NCBI RefSeq assembly: GCF_003634965.1
Contig: NZ_RBXP01000013.1
Coordinates: forward strand, 1-64,000
DNA: 64,000 bases
Reading direction: 5' to 3'
From: Azonexus fungiphilus
GTDB lineage: Bacteria; Pseudomonadota; Gammaproteobacteria; Burkholderiales; Rhodocyclaceae
In this document: in pieces, positions 56,998 through 64,000 of the stretch
How positions within the stretch are numbered: the first letter of the stretch is position 1
Layout of the letters: the number at the start of each line of letters is the position of its first letter
Notes under the pieces: generated by a model
Seen by the model: only the letters and a program-made list of their open reading frames with translations
Database searches by the model: none
Told to the model about the DNA's origin: nothing
Program-made: the position numbers and the translations under genes

Positions 56998-59220
56998 TCA
57001 GAACTGCAGTTCCGCGGACAGGACCGCCGTGCGCGGCGCTCCCAGGTTCATCCGCGCCCCGCTGTTGTTGAGCATGGCGATGTACTCCTTGTCGAACACG
57101 TTATAGACGTTCAGCCGCAGGTTGAGGTTCTTGCTCATCTTGTACGCCGCCATCAGGTCGGTCACCCAGTAAGACTGGATCTTCGGCATGTTCGGCGGCG
57201 TTGCCGGCGTCCCGGCGGTGATCACCCGCTTCTGTTCGGAAACGTAGCGGCTGCCACCGCCGAGGGTGAGATCGCCGAGCGTGTAGGAAGTCCACAAGGT
57301 TGCCGTCAGCTCCGGCGACCAGCGCACGCCGGTGCTTTCGCTAACCACACCGGAACTGTTGCGGCTAGCCTGATCGATCTGCTTGGTCTTCATCTTGGCG
57401 ATGCCGGCGGAGACCTGCCAGAAGTTGGTCAGCTGGCCGACCGCCGCCAGCTCGACCCCCTCGACCCGGGTCTTGCCTTCCTGGAAGTAGCTGGCGCTAT
57501 CGACGTCGTAGCTGACCTGCTTGTCGTTGTCGGTACGATAGACCGCCGCGCTCAGGCTGAGACGCTTGTCGAGCAGCTCCCACTTGGTCCCGAGCTCGAC
57601 GTTGATCGTCTCCTGCGGATCCATCGCCGCGTTCTGCTGGTTGTCCGTATCCGTCGACAGCGCAAAATTGCCGCTGCCCGGCGGCGTCAGCGACTTGGCA
57701 TAGGCGGCGTAGATGCTGCCGTTGCTGGCCGGTTTGTAGAGTGCACCGACCTTCCAGCTGAACAGGTTGTCGGAAAGCCCGCCCTTGCTCGGCACCAGGA
57801 CACCGCCAGTCAGCGTCTTGGCGTCGGTGTTCGTCTTGAAATGCTCGAAACGCAGTCCGGCATTGAGTTGCCAGCTTTCATTCAGCTTCAGCGTATCGAA
57901 GACATAGGCAGCGGCTGTCTTGGTGTTGCCGTCGGTATAGGCCCCGGTCTTGTACGGCTTGGCCAGGCTGACGTCGGCATCCGGGTGATACAGGTTGGCG
58001 GCCGTGACGGTCAGGCCGGTGGTCGAGAAACCGAGCGCTTTCTGCCGCTCGTACATGAGTTCCAGCCCGGCCGACAGTTCATGCTTGATGAAACCGGTGC
58101 TGAAGGCGGTGTTCAGGCTGGTCTGGTTGGCGACGATCTCGTTCACCTGGTCGATCCGCTGCCGCGAACGGCTGAGCGTCCAGGTCGACGGATCGGCCGG
58201 CGTCACCGCAGTGATGGTGTTGATCCCGGTCAGTATCCGGTCCATCTTCGAACGGCCCAAACGGAAGACGTTGCGGACGGTGGTGTCGCTGCCCAGATCA
58301 TGTTCGAACTTGGCAGTGGCCATGTCAGCCTCGACTTTTTCATAGTCGTGCTTGCTGCCGTAGAAGTTCTCGCGGTCGACCTTGCCGGCCGCGCGGACTT
58401 CCGCGGTGGCGTTGAAGAAACCCTTCATCCCGATCGTCGGGATGCCGCCGTCCGGGACGTTGTCCTGACGCACGTGCTGCGAGTAAAGATAGAAGCGGGT
58501 CGGCGAGTTCAGGCCGAAGGCGATCGACGGCGCGAAGCCGATGCTCTTGTTATGCACATGGTCGCGACCGGCGACGTCGGAATCCTGGGCCATCACGTTC
58601 AGGCGCAGCGCGACGCCTTCGGCCAGCTGACGGTTGAGGTCGGCGGTGACCCGCTTGTAGTCCTCGGTGCCAAGCGAGAGCGACGCCGAATTGATGTTCT
58701 CGGCCTGCGGCAGCTTGGAAATCAGGTTGATGTAGCCGGATTGCGAACCGCGACCGATGTCGCTGCCGGCCGGCCCCTTGACCACCTCGACCTGCTCGAG
58801 GTTGAAGACGTCGCGGGTGACCGCGCCGAGATCGCGGATGCCGTCGACGAAAGTCGAGGTCTGCGTCGAGAAGCCGCGCATCTGGAAAGTGTCGCCAGCC
58901 GAGGTATTGCCGTTCTCGCCGAGCTGCATGGTGATTCCCGGCGTGTTGCGCAACGCATCCATCAGGGTCGCGGCGCCTTGCTCCTGGAGCATTTCCTTCT
59001 TGATCACCTGGATCGTCTGCGGCGTATCGACCAGCGGCTGGGTGAATTTGGTGCTGGCCGAGCGTTCGGCCTTGTAGCTGACTTCGGCATCGGCCTTGAC
59101 GGTCGTCGCCGGCAGCGTCTTTTCGGCTTCCTGGGCATGCGCGGCAACCGGCAGCGCGGCGGCCATCAGGACGAGGAGATGCGAGGGAGCGGGGTGTTTA
59201 CGGCTGCGGATCTTGGTCAT
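56998..59220 (-). CDS. Fiu/PiuA-like TonB-dependent catecholate siderophore receptor
   Basis: 740 residues from ATG 59220 (AGGA eight bases upstream; an ATG at 59229 gives three extra residues). Signal peptide LLVLMAAALPVAAHA, TonB-box-like TTVKADAE, plug with DTPQTIQVIKKEMLQEQGA, DTFQMRGFSTQTSTFVDG and VEVVKGPAGSDIGRGSQSG, barrel ending LSAELQF. The plug GSDIGRGSQ is typical of Fiu/PiuA. With piuC downstream it probably imports monomeric catecholate-iron complexes. Confidence 0.92.
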   Translation of the reverse strand: MTKIRSRKHPAPSHLLVLMAAALPVAAHAQEAEKTLPATTVKADAEVSYKAERSASTKFTQPLVDTPQTIQVIKKEMLQEQGAATLMDALRNTPGITMQLGENGNTSAGDTFQMRGFSTQTSTFVDGIRDLGAVTRDVFNLEQVEVVKGPAGSDIGRGSQSGYINLISKLPQAENINSASLSLGTEDYKRVTADLNRQLAEGVALRLNVMAQDSDVAGRDHVHNKSIGFAPSIAFGLNSPTRFYLYSQHVRQDNVPDGGIPTIGMKGFFNATAEVRAAGKVDRENFYGSKHDYEKVEADMATAKFEHDLGSDTTVRNVFRLGRSKMDRILTGINTITAVTPADPSTWTLSRSRQRIDQVNEIVANQTSLNTAFSTGFIKHELSAGLELMYERQKALGFSTTGLTVTAANLYHPDADVSLAKPYKTGAYTDGNTKTAAAYVFDTLKLNESWQLNAGLRFEHFKTNTDAKTLTGGVLVPSKGGLSDNLFSWKVGALYKPASNGSIYAAYAKSLTPPGSGNFALSTDTDNQQNAAMDPQETINVELGTKWELLDKRLSLSAAVYRTDNDKQVSYDVDSASYFQEGKTRVEGVELAAVGQLTNFWQVSAGIAKMKTKQIDQASRNSSGVVSESTGVRWSPELTATLWTSYTLGDLTLGGGSRYVSEQKRVITAGTPATPPNMPKIQSYWVTDLMAAYKMSKNLNLRLNVYNVFDKEYIAMLNNSGARMNLGAPRTAVLSAELQF

Positions 59221-59252
59221 GAACGCCATCCTGTTGTTGCGGGTAAGGAAAG

Positions 59253-59343
59253 TTGGCTGGCGTTCCAGACCCCGGCGGACAGGGCGATACGGATGGCTGG
59301 CTAGGAATTGTTACTGCTATATGGTAACAATTCTCATAAGCAC
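59253..59343 (-). promoter_or_regulatory. Fur-like operator and tandem CCAGCC leader 9
   Basis: On the minus strand, a Fur-like TATGAGAATTGTTACCATA (revcomp of 59322-59340) precedes TAGCCAGCC (revcomp of 59295-59303) and CGCCAGCCAA (revcomp of 59253-59262), here 40 bases apart, and then the receptor start. The motif pair is therefore strand-specific to the transcript. Confidence 0.62.
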
Positions 59344-59397
59344 TCGCAACAAATAGCAACAAATTAGCAACACCTGTGTCAATTCCGCAACACCGGT

Positions 59398-60756
59398 CTA
59401 GTAGATGTCGCGCCGGTAGCGCCCCTCCCCGAGCAGGACGGCACGTTGTTCGGCACCGAAAATTGTCGTCATGGCGGCGTCGACCGCCGCCCCCATGCCC
59501 CGGGCGCTGCCGCAGACATAGATCGCGGCGCCGCCGGCAACCCAGTCGCGCAGGCTGTCGGCCGCCCGCAGCAGGCAGTCCTGAACGTAGATTTTCTCCG
59601 ACTGATCGCGGGAAAAGGCGAAGTCGGCACGGACGATCAGGTCGGCCTGCTGCCAGGCGGCGATCTCGTCACGGTAGAGGAAATCGGTGGCGGCATTGCG
59701 CTCGCCGAAGATCAGCCAGTTGCGCCCGTCGCCGGCTGCCGCCCGGGCGCGCAGGTGGGCGCGCAGGCCGGCCATGCCGGAGCCGCTGCCGATCAGGATC
59801 AACGGCCGCCCGGCGTTGTCGCCGAGCCGGAAGTTGCGGTGCGGACGCAGGCGCAGCGCGGCGCACTGGCCGGGTGCCAGCTGTTCGCACAGCCAGCCCG
59901 AGGCGACGCCGCTGCGGCCGTCGGCGTCGCGCTGCAGGCGGACCAGCAGATGCACGCGACCGTCGCCCGGAATCGAGGCAAGCGAGTAATCGCGCGGCCG
60001 CGACGGGTCGCCCGGCGCCAGCACCTGGGCCAGGTCGCCGGCCTGCCAGTCGGGCAATGGCTGGCCACCGGCCGGGGCAAATTCGAGATGAAAGAGCGGC
60101 GCGCCGGTGCTGCCGGGGTTCAGCTGGCGGCGCGCAAGCAGTTGCCAGTCGGCAAAGGCCGGGGCCTGCCAGTCGGGAACGTCGGCAGTGCCGGCCAGGT
60201 GCGCCAACTGCTGGCGCCAGCTGGCGAGGGCCGCTGGCGCCGCACGGTCGACCTCGATCGGCGCGAACAGCGGTGTCGCGCCGCATGCCTCGAGCCAGCG
60301 CCCGAGCAGCCGACCGAAGCCGCAGAATTGGCGGTAGTCGCTGTCGCCGAGCGCGAGCAAGCCATAGTGCAGGTCGCCGAGCGGCAGCCGCTGGCCGAGC
60401 AGGCTGCGCGCGAATTGCAGGGCGCTGTCGGGCGGATCACCCTCGCCGGCGGTGGCGACGATGAACAGCACCTGGCGGCTGCGCAGCAGACGTTGACGGT
60501 CAACCTCGCCGAGCGGGCAAATTTCGGCGGCGATGCCGGCAGCGGTGAAAACCGCCAGCGCTTCACCGGCCAGTTCCTCGGCGAAGCCGGTCTGGCTGGC
60601 GTAGGCCACCAGCAGGCCGGCCCCGGCACCGCCGCTGCCGCGTCGCGCCGCCTGCCGCCGCCGTTCACGCCACCAGACGCCGGCGCACAGCCCGGCGTAG
60701 GCGGCAAGCACGCCAGCAGCAGCCAGCCCGCGGGCCGGGTCGATCGAAAACGGCAT
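59398..60756 (-). CDS. membrane-anchored CysJ-like flavoreductase
   Basis: 452 residues: one N-terminal membrane helix (GLAAAGVLAAYAGLCAGVWW), flavodoxin domain (VAYASQTGFAEELA), FAD-binding domain (PRDYSLASIPGDG) and an NADPH domain (GSGSGMAGLRAHLRAR; FGERN; YVCGSARGMG; ending RRDIY). It should carry electrons from NADPH through FAD and FMN on the cytoplasmic face of the membrane. Last gene of an operon with DUF4198, DUF2271 and PepSY genes, so a role in ferric-siderophore or haem-linked reduction is likely. Confidence 0.87.
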   Translation of the reverse strand: MPFSIDPARGLAAAGVLAAYAGLCAGVWWRERRRQAARRGSGGAGAGLLVAYASQTGFAEELAGEALAVFTAAGIAAEICPLGEVDRQRLLRSRQVLFIVATAGEGDPPDSALQFARSLLGQRLPLGDLHYGLLALGDSDYRQFCGFGRLLGRWLEACGATPLFAPIEVDRAAPAALASWRQQLAHLAGTADVPDWQAPAFADWQLLARRQLNPGSTGAPLFHLEFAPAGGQPLPDWQAGDLAQVLAPGDPSRPRDYSLASIPGDGRVHLLVRLQRDADGRSGVASGWLCEQLAPGQCAALRLRPHRNFRLGDNAGRPLILIGSGSGMAGLRAHLRARAAAGDGRNWLIFGERNAATDFLYRDEIAAWQQADLIVRADFAFSRDQSEKIYVQDCLLRAADSLRDWVAGGAAIYVCGSARGMGAAVDAAMTTIFGAEQRAVLLGEGRYRRDIY

Positions 60757-60762
60757 CGCTGC

Positions 60763-61566
60763 TTACTGCGGCAGGACTTCCAGCGTCGCCACGTAGGACA
60801 GGCGGCGTTCCTTGGCCTGCTTGACCGTCGTCTTCGCGTCCTGTGCATCGACGTCGAGCCAGTAGAGGCCGGGCTGCGGCCATTTCACCGAGATTTTCCC
60901 CTCGGCATCGGTCTTCAGCTTGATCTCCTCCTTCTGGTCACGATAACGGCTGCCGCCGCGCACCAGTACGACCTCGAGGTCCTTGGCCGGCTTGCCCTCG
61001 AGGTCGAAACGGAAGACCGCGACCTCGCCGGCGACCAGATCGTTCGGGTGGGTCAGCGGGACCATTTCCAGGCCGACACCGGTCGCCGTCAGCGGCGTCG
61101 GCTTGCCGACGGTGACGAAGGTTTCCAGGCGGCCGAGCGATTCGCTGACCTTGAGATCCTCGGCCCCCGCCGGAACGTTCTTGGCGAAGGCCTCGGCGTT
61201 GCCGCGGAAACGCTTGCTCTCGCCGCCCTCCTTCCAGCTGGCCATGACGCCGCCGCTGGCCATCGTCAGGCGGTAGGTGCCGGTTTGGGCCAGGTTCAGG
61301 TCGAGCACGCTGCGCAGCTTGCCCTGCATGAAGTTCTCCGGCGCCACCTTGCTGCCGTCCGGGGCGACCGCGGCGAGATGCTCGAGGCCGCGCAGGGGGG
61401 CGTGGTTGTACACGAACTTGTCGTTGCCGGCAGCCGCCGCGACGGTGATGTAGCCGGCCTTGGAAAGCACCGTCGACGACGGTTCCAGCCAGATGTCGTG
61501 GGCCTGCGCCTGTTGCAAGCCGAGGCTGGCGACGACGGCGGCGACAAACTTCAATCCTTTTTGCAT
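60763..61566 (-). CDS. DUF4198 periplasmic protein
   Basis: 267 residues with signal peptide (AVVASLGLQQAQA) directly followed by HDIWLEPSS, the N-terminal His-containing mark of DUF4198. Two beta-rich halves follow. Members are found beside metal-uptake systems and bind metal in related NikM/NikK-like proteins. GGAGA precedes ATG 61566. Function here unknown. Confidence 0.84.
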   Translation of the reverse strand: MQKGLKFVAAVVASLGLQQAQAHDIWLEPSSTVLSKAGYITVAAAAGNDKFVYNHAPLRGLEHLAAVAPDGSKVAPENFMQGKLRSVLDLNLAQTGTYRLTMASGGVMASWKEGGESKRFRGNAEAFAKNVPAGAEDLKVSESLGRLETFVTVGKPTPLTATGVGLEMVPLTHPNDLVAGEVAVFRFDLEGKPAKDLEVVLVRGGSRYRDQKEEIKLKTDAEGKISVKWPQPGLYWLDVDAQDAKTTVKQAKERRLSYVATLEVLPQ

Positions 61567-61589
61567 GGGAATCTCCTTGCGGGTTGGGG

Positions 61590-62102
61590 TCACGGTTTCA
61601 GTTCGAAATTCAGCTTGCCCAGCTCATGCTGGCCCTGGGCGGTGAGCACGGTCGCCTTCTGCGGCGGCCACTGGAACGGCAGGCTGAGCAGTTCGCGGCC
61701 ACCGGCCTCGCGGGCGGCTTCGACCTGCAGCTTGTATTCGCCGGGCGGCAGCTTGGCCAGCGGCGCCTTGCCCTCGGCGAAGGTCAGGCTGTGCAGGCCG
61801 GGTGCCCGCGTCGCGCTGGTCACGCCGTCGATCGGCACCTCGAGTTCGCGGCCGATGCGCCGCCACCACTGGCGCATGTCCTTCAACCACTTGGTGCCTT
61901 CGGCGTTCTTCAGCTTGCCGTCGTACCAGACGGCGAGATTGGCGGCGACGCTGTTGTCCGGACGCTCGACCCAGACGGCGACATAGGGCCGGTGATACTC
62001 GGCGACGCTGAGGCGCGGCACCTCGATGTCGAGCTTGATCTCGGCGGCCAGTGCCGGTGCGGCGACGATGGCGGAGAATGCCAGGGGCAGCAGTTGACGC
62101 AT
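61590..62102 (-). CDS. DUF2271 periplasmic protein
   Basis: 170 residues with signal peptide (LLPLAFSAIVAAPALA). The family core includes YHRPYVAVWVERPD, WYDGKLKNAEGTKWLKDMRQWWR and DGVTSATRAPG. It is regularly found with PepSY and DUF4198 genes. ATG 62102 chosen because it gives a normal signal peptide. Function unknown; probably exported iron-linked redox or binding protein. Confidence 0.83.
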   Translation of the reverse strand: MRQLLPLAFSAIVAAPALAAEIKLDIEVPRLSVAEYHRPYVAVWVERPDNSVAANLAVWYDGKLKNAEGTKWLKDMRQWWRRIGRELEVPIDGVTSATRAPGLHSLTFAEGKAPLAKLPPGEYKLQVEAAREAGGRELLSLPFQWPPQKATVLTAQGQHELGKLNFELKP

Positions 62103-62124
62103 GCGGTTAACTCCTTGGACGGAC

Positions 62125-62799
62125 TTAGTGGATGAAGAGGATCGCCAGCAGCGCCGGCAGTACCGCGCCGAGACCGACCACCGGCCAGATTGCCGGGCGA
62201 TGCACGGCGTGCAGCTTGAGAATGAGCAGGCCGCTGATCGAGAAGACCAGGCAGGCAACGGCGAACAGGTCGATGAACCAGCGCCAGGCGGTGCCGGTGT
62301 GGCGCCCCTTGTGCAGGTCGTTGAAATAGGAAATCCAGCCACGGTCGGTGACTTCGTATTCGAATTCGCCGCTGCCGGTGTCGATGCGCAGCCAGGCATC
62401 GCCGCCGGGCCGCGGCAGGGCCAGATAGACTTCGTCGGCCGACCATTCGGCCGGCAGGTCCGGCACGGCCAGCGCCCGGGTCGTCACCAGCCACTGCCGC
62501 AGACTCGCCGGCAACGGCGCTGCCTGCGCCTGGTCGGCGATTTGCACGACAGCGGCGAGTTCGGCCGCCGGCAACTGGCCAACGACGCTGTGGCGCTGCG
62601 GCGCCGCCTCGATTTCGCCGGCGTGGTTGAGGGTGATGCCGGTCAGTGCGAAGAGCAGCATGCCGACCAGGCAAATCGCCGAACTGATCCAGTGCCAGCT
62701 GTGCAGTTGCTTGAGCCAGCGACTGCGGCGCGTGGCCTGGTCGATCGTGGGTGCGGACGCGGCGGACGGCGACTGGCCGGTTTTTGCGGAAAGGGGCAC
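62125..62799 (-). CDS. PepSY-TM membrane protein 3
   Basis: 224 residues from GTG 62799. One N-terminal helix (AICLVGMLLFALTGITLNHAG) with LHSWHWISS before it, a periplasmic PepSY part with SYFNDLHKGRHTGTAWRWF, and two more helices (VACLVFSISGLLIL; VVGLGAVLPALLAILF). His residues in HSWHW and LHKGRH resemble those of haem-containing PepSY reductases. First gene of the four-gene operon behind a Fur-type promoter. Confidence 0.83.
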   Translation of the reverse strand: MPLSAKTGQSPSAASAPTIDQATRRSRWLKQLHSWHWISSAICLVGMLLFALTGITLNHAGEIEAAPQRHSVVGQLPAAELAAVVQIADQAQAAPLPASLRQWLVTTRALAVPDLPAEWSADEVYLALPRPGGDAWLRIDTGSGEFEYEVTDRGWISYFNDLHKGRHTGTAWRWFIDLFAVACLVFSISGLLILKLHAVHRPAIWPVVGLGAVLPALLAILFIH

Positions 62800-62830
62800 G
62801 GCAGAAATGAATCGTTGCTAAAGGACAACG

Positions 62831-62859
62831 ATTCTATTGTTGATAATGCTTATCAACAA
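62831..62859 (-). promoter_or_regulatory. promoter with palindromic Fur box, minus strand
   Basis: Reading the minus strand, TTGTTG (62859-62854) and TAGAAT (62836-62831) are 17 bases apart. The spacer and -35 form a perfect palindrome, arms TTGTTGATAA and TTATCAACAA with three bases between (62837-62859), an excellent Fur-type operator for the PepSY-DUF2271-DUF4198-flavoreductase operon. No CCAGCC pair follows. Confidence 0.78.
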
Positions 62860-62901
62860 CCAATTTTTACATTTGCTGACACTCTGCCCGGCCGCGACCG
62901 C

Positions 62902-63186
62902 CTAGGCCAGGCGGTGAAAATCACTGCAGCCGGCCTGCAGCAACATGGTCAGCACCGCCACCAGGCTGCCGCCAGCAAAAGCGACGACGATCAGCGGCGG
63001 CTCATCGACCAGCACCGGACAGTCGATGGCCTGTGCGGCGAGCAGTTCCTGCACCGCGCCACTCCCGCCGCTCTCGACCCGACACACGCCACCGAGGCAG
63101 CGCAGCAGCCCGGGCAGACGAGCCGGCGCATCGGCCTCGGCGAGCGAGGCCAGCAGCCAGCATTCACGAGCGTCGTGCTGGCTCAC
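62902..63186 (-). CDS. hypothetical protein downstream of the HMA protein
   Basis: 94 residues from GTG 63186, without signal peptide but with one hydrophobic stretch near the end (LIVVAFAGGSLVAVLTMLLQAG). Four Cys (CWLL, LRCLGGVC, DCP, GCS). It begins 9 bases after the HMA gene. No family recognised and no clear ribosome-binding site; the reading frame has host codon usage. Confidence 0.5.
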   Translation of the reverse strand: MSQHDARECWLLASLAEADAPARLPGLLRCLGGVCRVESGGSGAVQELLAAQAIDCPVLVDEPPLIVVAFAGGSLVAVLTMLLQAGCSDFHRLA

Positions 63187-63195
63187 CGCGGGCGC

Positions 63196-63402
63196 CTATT
63201 CGGCGTCGAAACCCGCATCCTCGATCGCGGCCAGCAAGTCGGCCCGGCCGACCTGCTGCGGATCGAAGCTGACCGTGGCCTGCGCCGCCTCCAGCGAAAC
63301 CTCGGCGCTGGCGACGCCGGGCAGCGCGCCGAGCACGCCGCCGATGTTCCTGACGCATCCCTGGCAGCTCATGCCGCCGATCTTGATCGAAGTGGTTTCC
63401 AT
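63196..63402 (-). CDS. heavy-metal-associated domain protein (CopZ-like)
   Basis: 68 residues forming a single HMA domain: KIGGMSCQGCVRNI carries the CxxC metal-binding loop (Cys13 and Cys16), with the usual beta-alpha-beta pattern ending EDAGFDAE. Such proteins bind Cu(I) or other soft metals. It starts three bases after the EAL gene stop. Confidence 0.87.
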   Translation of the reverse strand: METTSIKIGGMSCQGCVRNIGGVLGALPGVASAEVSLEAAQATVSFDPQQVGRADLLAAIEDAGFDAE

Positions 63403-63405
63403 GCT

Positions 63406-64000
63406 TCAGTTCTCGTGAAGGAAAGGTTGGCTGCGCAGCAATTCGGTCATCCGCAAGGCGTCGACCGGACGGCTGAAATAATAGCCCTGAACCATGCCGC
63501 AGCCCATGCTGCGCAACAGGGTCAATTGCTCGGCGGTCTCGACGCCCTCGGCAAGCACGGTCAGGCGCAGGTTGCGCCCCATGCTGACGATGGTCGAGGC
63601 AATCGCGCGGTCGTCGGCGTCGCGCTCCAGGTCCATGATGAAGGAGCGGTCGATCTTCAGCTTGCCGACCGGAAAACGCTTCAGGTAGGCCAGCGAGGAA
63701 TAGCCGGTGCCGAAATCGTCGAGCGACAGGCTGACGCCCATGCGGTTGAGCGCCGACAGCGTGCCGAGCGTGAATTCGGCGTCGTGCATCACCGTGCGCT
63801 CGGTCAGTTCGAGTTCCAGGCGTTCGGCGGCGAGGCCGGTGGTGCCGAGCGCGCCGGCGACCATCTCGACGAAACCGGCCTGGCGGAACTGCACCGGCGC
63901 GACGTTCACCGCCATCGTCTGCAGCGCCAGCCCCTCGTCGATCCACGCCTGGGCCTGGCGGCAGGCCTCGAACAGCACCCAGTCGCCGATCGGGTTGATC
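63406..64000 (-). CDS. EAL-domain protein, cut by the window end
   Basis: The C-terminal 197 residues of an EAL phosphodiesterase: AVNVAPVQFR, LELELTERTVM (EVTE-like), SLDDFGTGYSSLAYL, LKIDRSFI, AEGVET and QGYYFSRP. The EAL motif itself and any sensor or GGDEF domain lie outside. The catalytic residues visible are intact. Probably the last part of a larger multidomain regulator; its 3' end is linked to the HMA gene. Confidence 0.88.
   Translation of the reverse strand, partial: INPIGDWVLFEACRQAQAWIDEGLALQTMAVNVAPVQFRQAGFVEMVAGALGTTGLAAERLELELTERTVMHDAEFTLGTLSALNRMGVSLSLDDFGTGYSSLAYLKRFPVGKLKIDRSFIMDLERDADDRAIASTIVSMGRNLRLTVLAEGVETAEQLTLLRSMGCGMVQGYYFSRPVDALRMTELLRSQPFLHEN

Noticed and set aside
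56266-59304. 1012-residue plus-strand open frame
   Set aside because: Antisense to piuC and the Fiu/PiuA-like receptor. Its composition is that of a GC-rich shadow and it has no start context or motif.

Overview
This window looks like a chromosomal segment of a GC-rich betaproteobacterium, most likely of the Rhodocyclales (Dechloromonas/Azonexus type). That placement is an inference from codon usage, the split bacterioferritin pair, the FecI/FecR systems and the gene families present; no rRNA or other marker settles it. There are no tRNA or rRNA genes, insertion sequences or CRISPR arrays.

The first 5.6 kb is housekeeping: greB and a translationally coupled small gene (minus strand), a DUF465/YdcH protein, a Tas-type aldo-keto reductase overlapping a ferritin-like DUF455 gene, and a DEAD-box RNA helicase of the DeaD/DbpA-C type.

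From about 5.7 kb to 63 kb nearly every gene fits metal (iron/haem) acquisition. There are eight TonB-dependent outer-membrane receptors (TBDTs). Block A (5.7-16.8 kb) is a haem-type locus: HmuR-like receptor, ChaN, a secreted membrane-anchored CobN/HmuS-like chelatase, a second receptor, an ExbB-like protein, an ExbD-like DUF2149 protein and an EAL phosphodiesterase. Block B (16.8-18.9 kb) has a cysteine-free S4 ribosomal-protein paralog, HemP and an operon of very small proteins. Block C (19.1-25 kb) is a receptor, a NitT/TauT-type ABC importer and NnrS. Block D (24.9-31.3 kb) is a PepSY reductase, two small membrane proteins, an esterase, a FhuE/FoxA-like receptor and a PchR-like AraC regulator. 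Block E (31.4-39.8 kb) has a DUF2325 coiled-coil protein, a second HemP, TonB-ExbB-ExbD, a receptor with a Cys pair in its plug, a thioredoxin-like protein and FeoB-FeoA. Blocks F and G (39.8-53.6 kb) are two FecI-FecR-FecA sets; the first is followed by a dihaem peroxidase and an M16 protease, the second by a PepSY protein. Block H (53.7-55.1 kb) stores iron: two bacterioferritin subunits with complementary missing ligands, and Bfd. Block I (55.2-63 kb) is an FMN oxidase, a PiuC hydroxylase and a Fiu/PiuA receptor, then a flavoreductase-DUF4198-DUF2271-PepSY operon. The right edge holds a small metal-binding protein and a cut-off EAL gene.

Two layers of structure run through the island. First, most leaders between a Fur-like operator and the first start codon carry two copies of a CCAGCC-type motif (nine loci, both strands). 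Second, palindromes with a GGTCGACC core occur at gene junctions and inside signal-peptide coding regions, including a perfect 48-bp palindrome in chaN. The FecA gene at 41.5 kb is a visible mosaic: its plug and barrel have foreign-looking codon usage while its two ends match the host.
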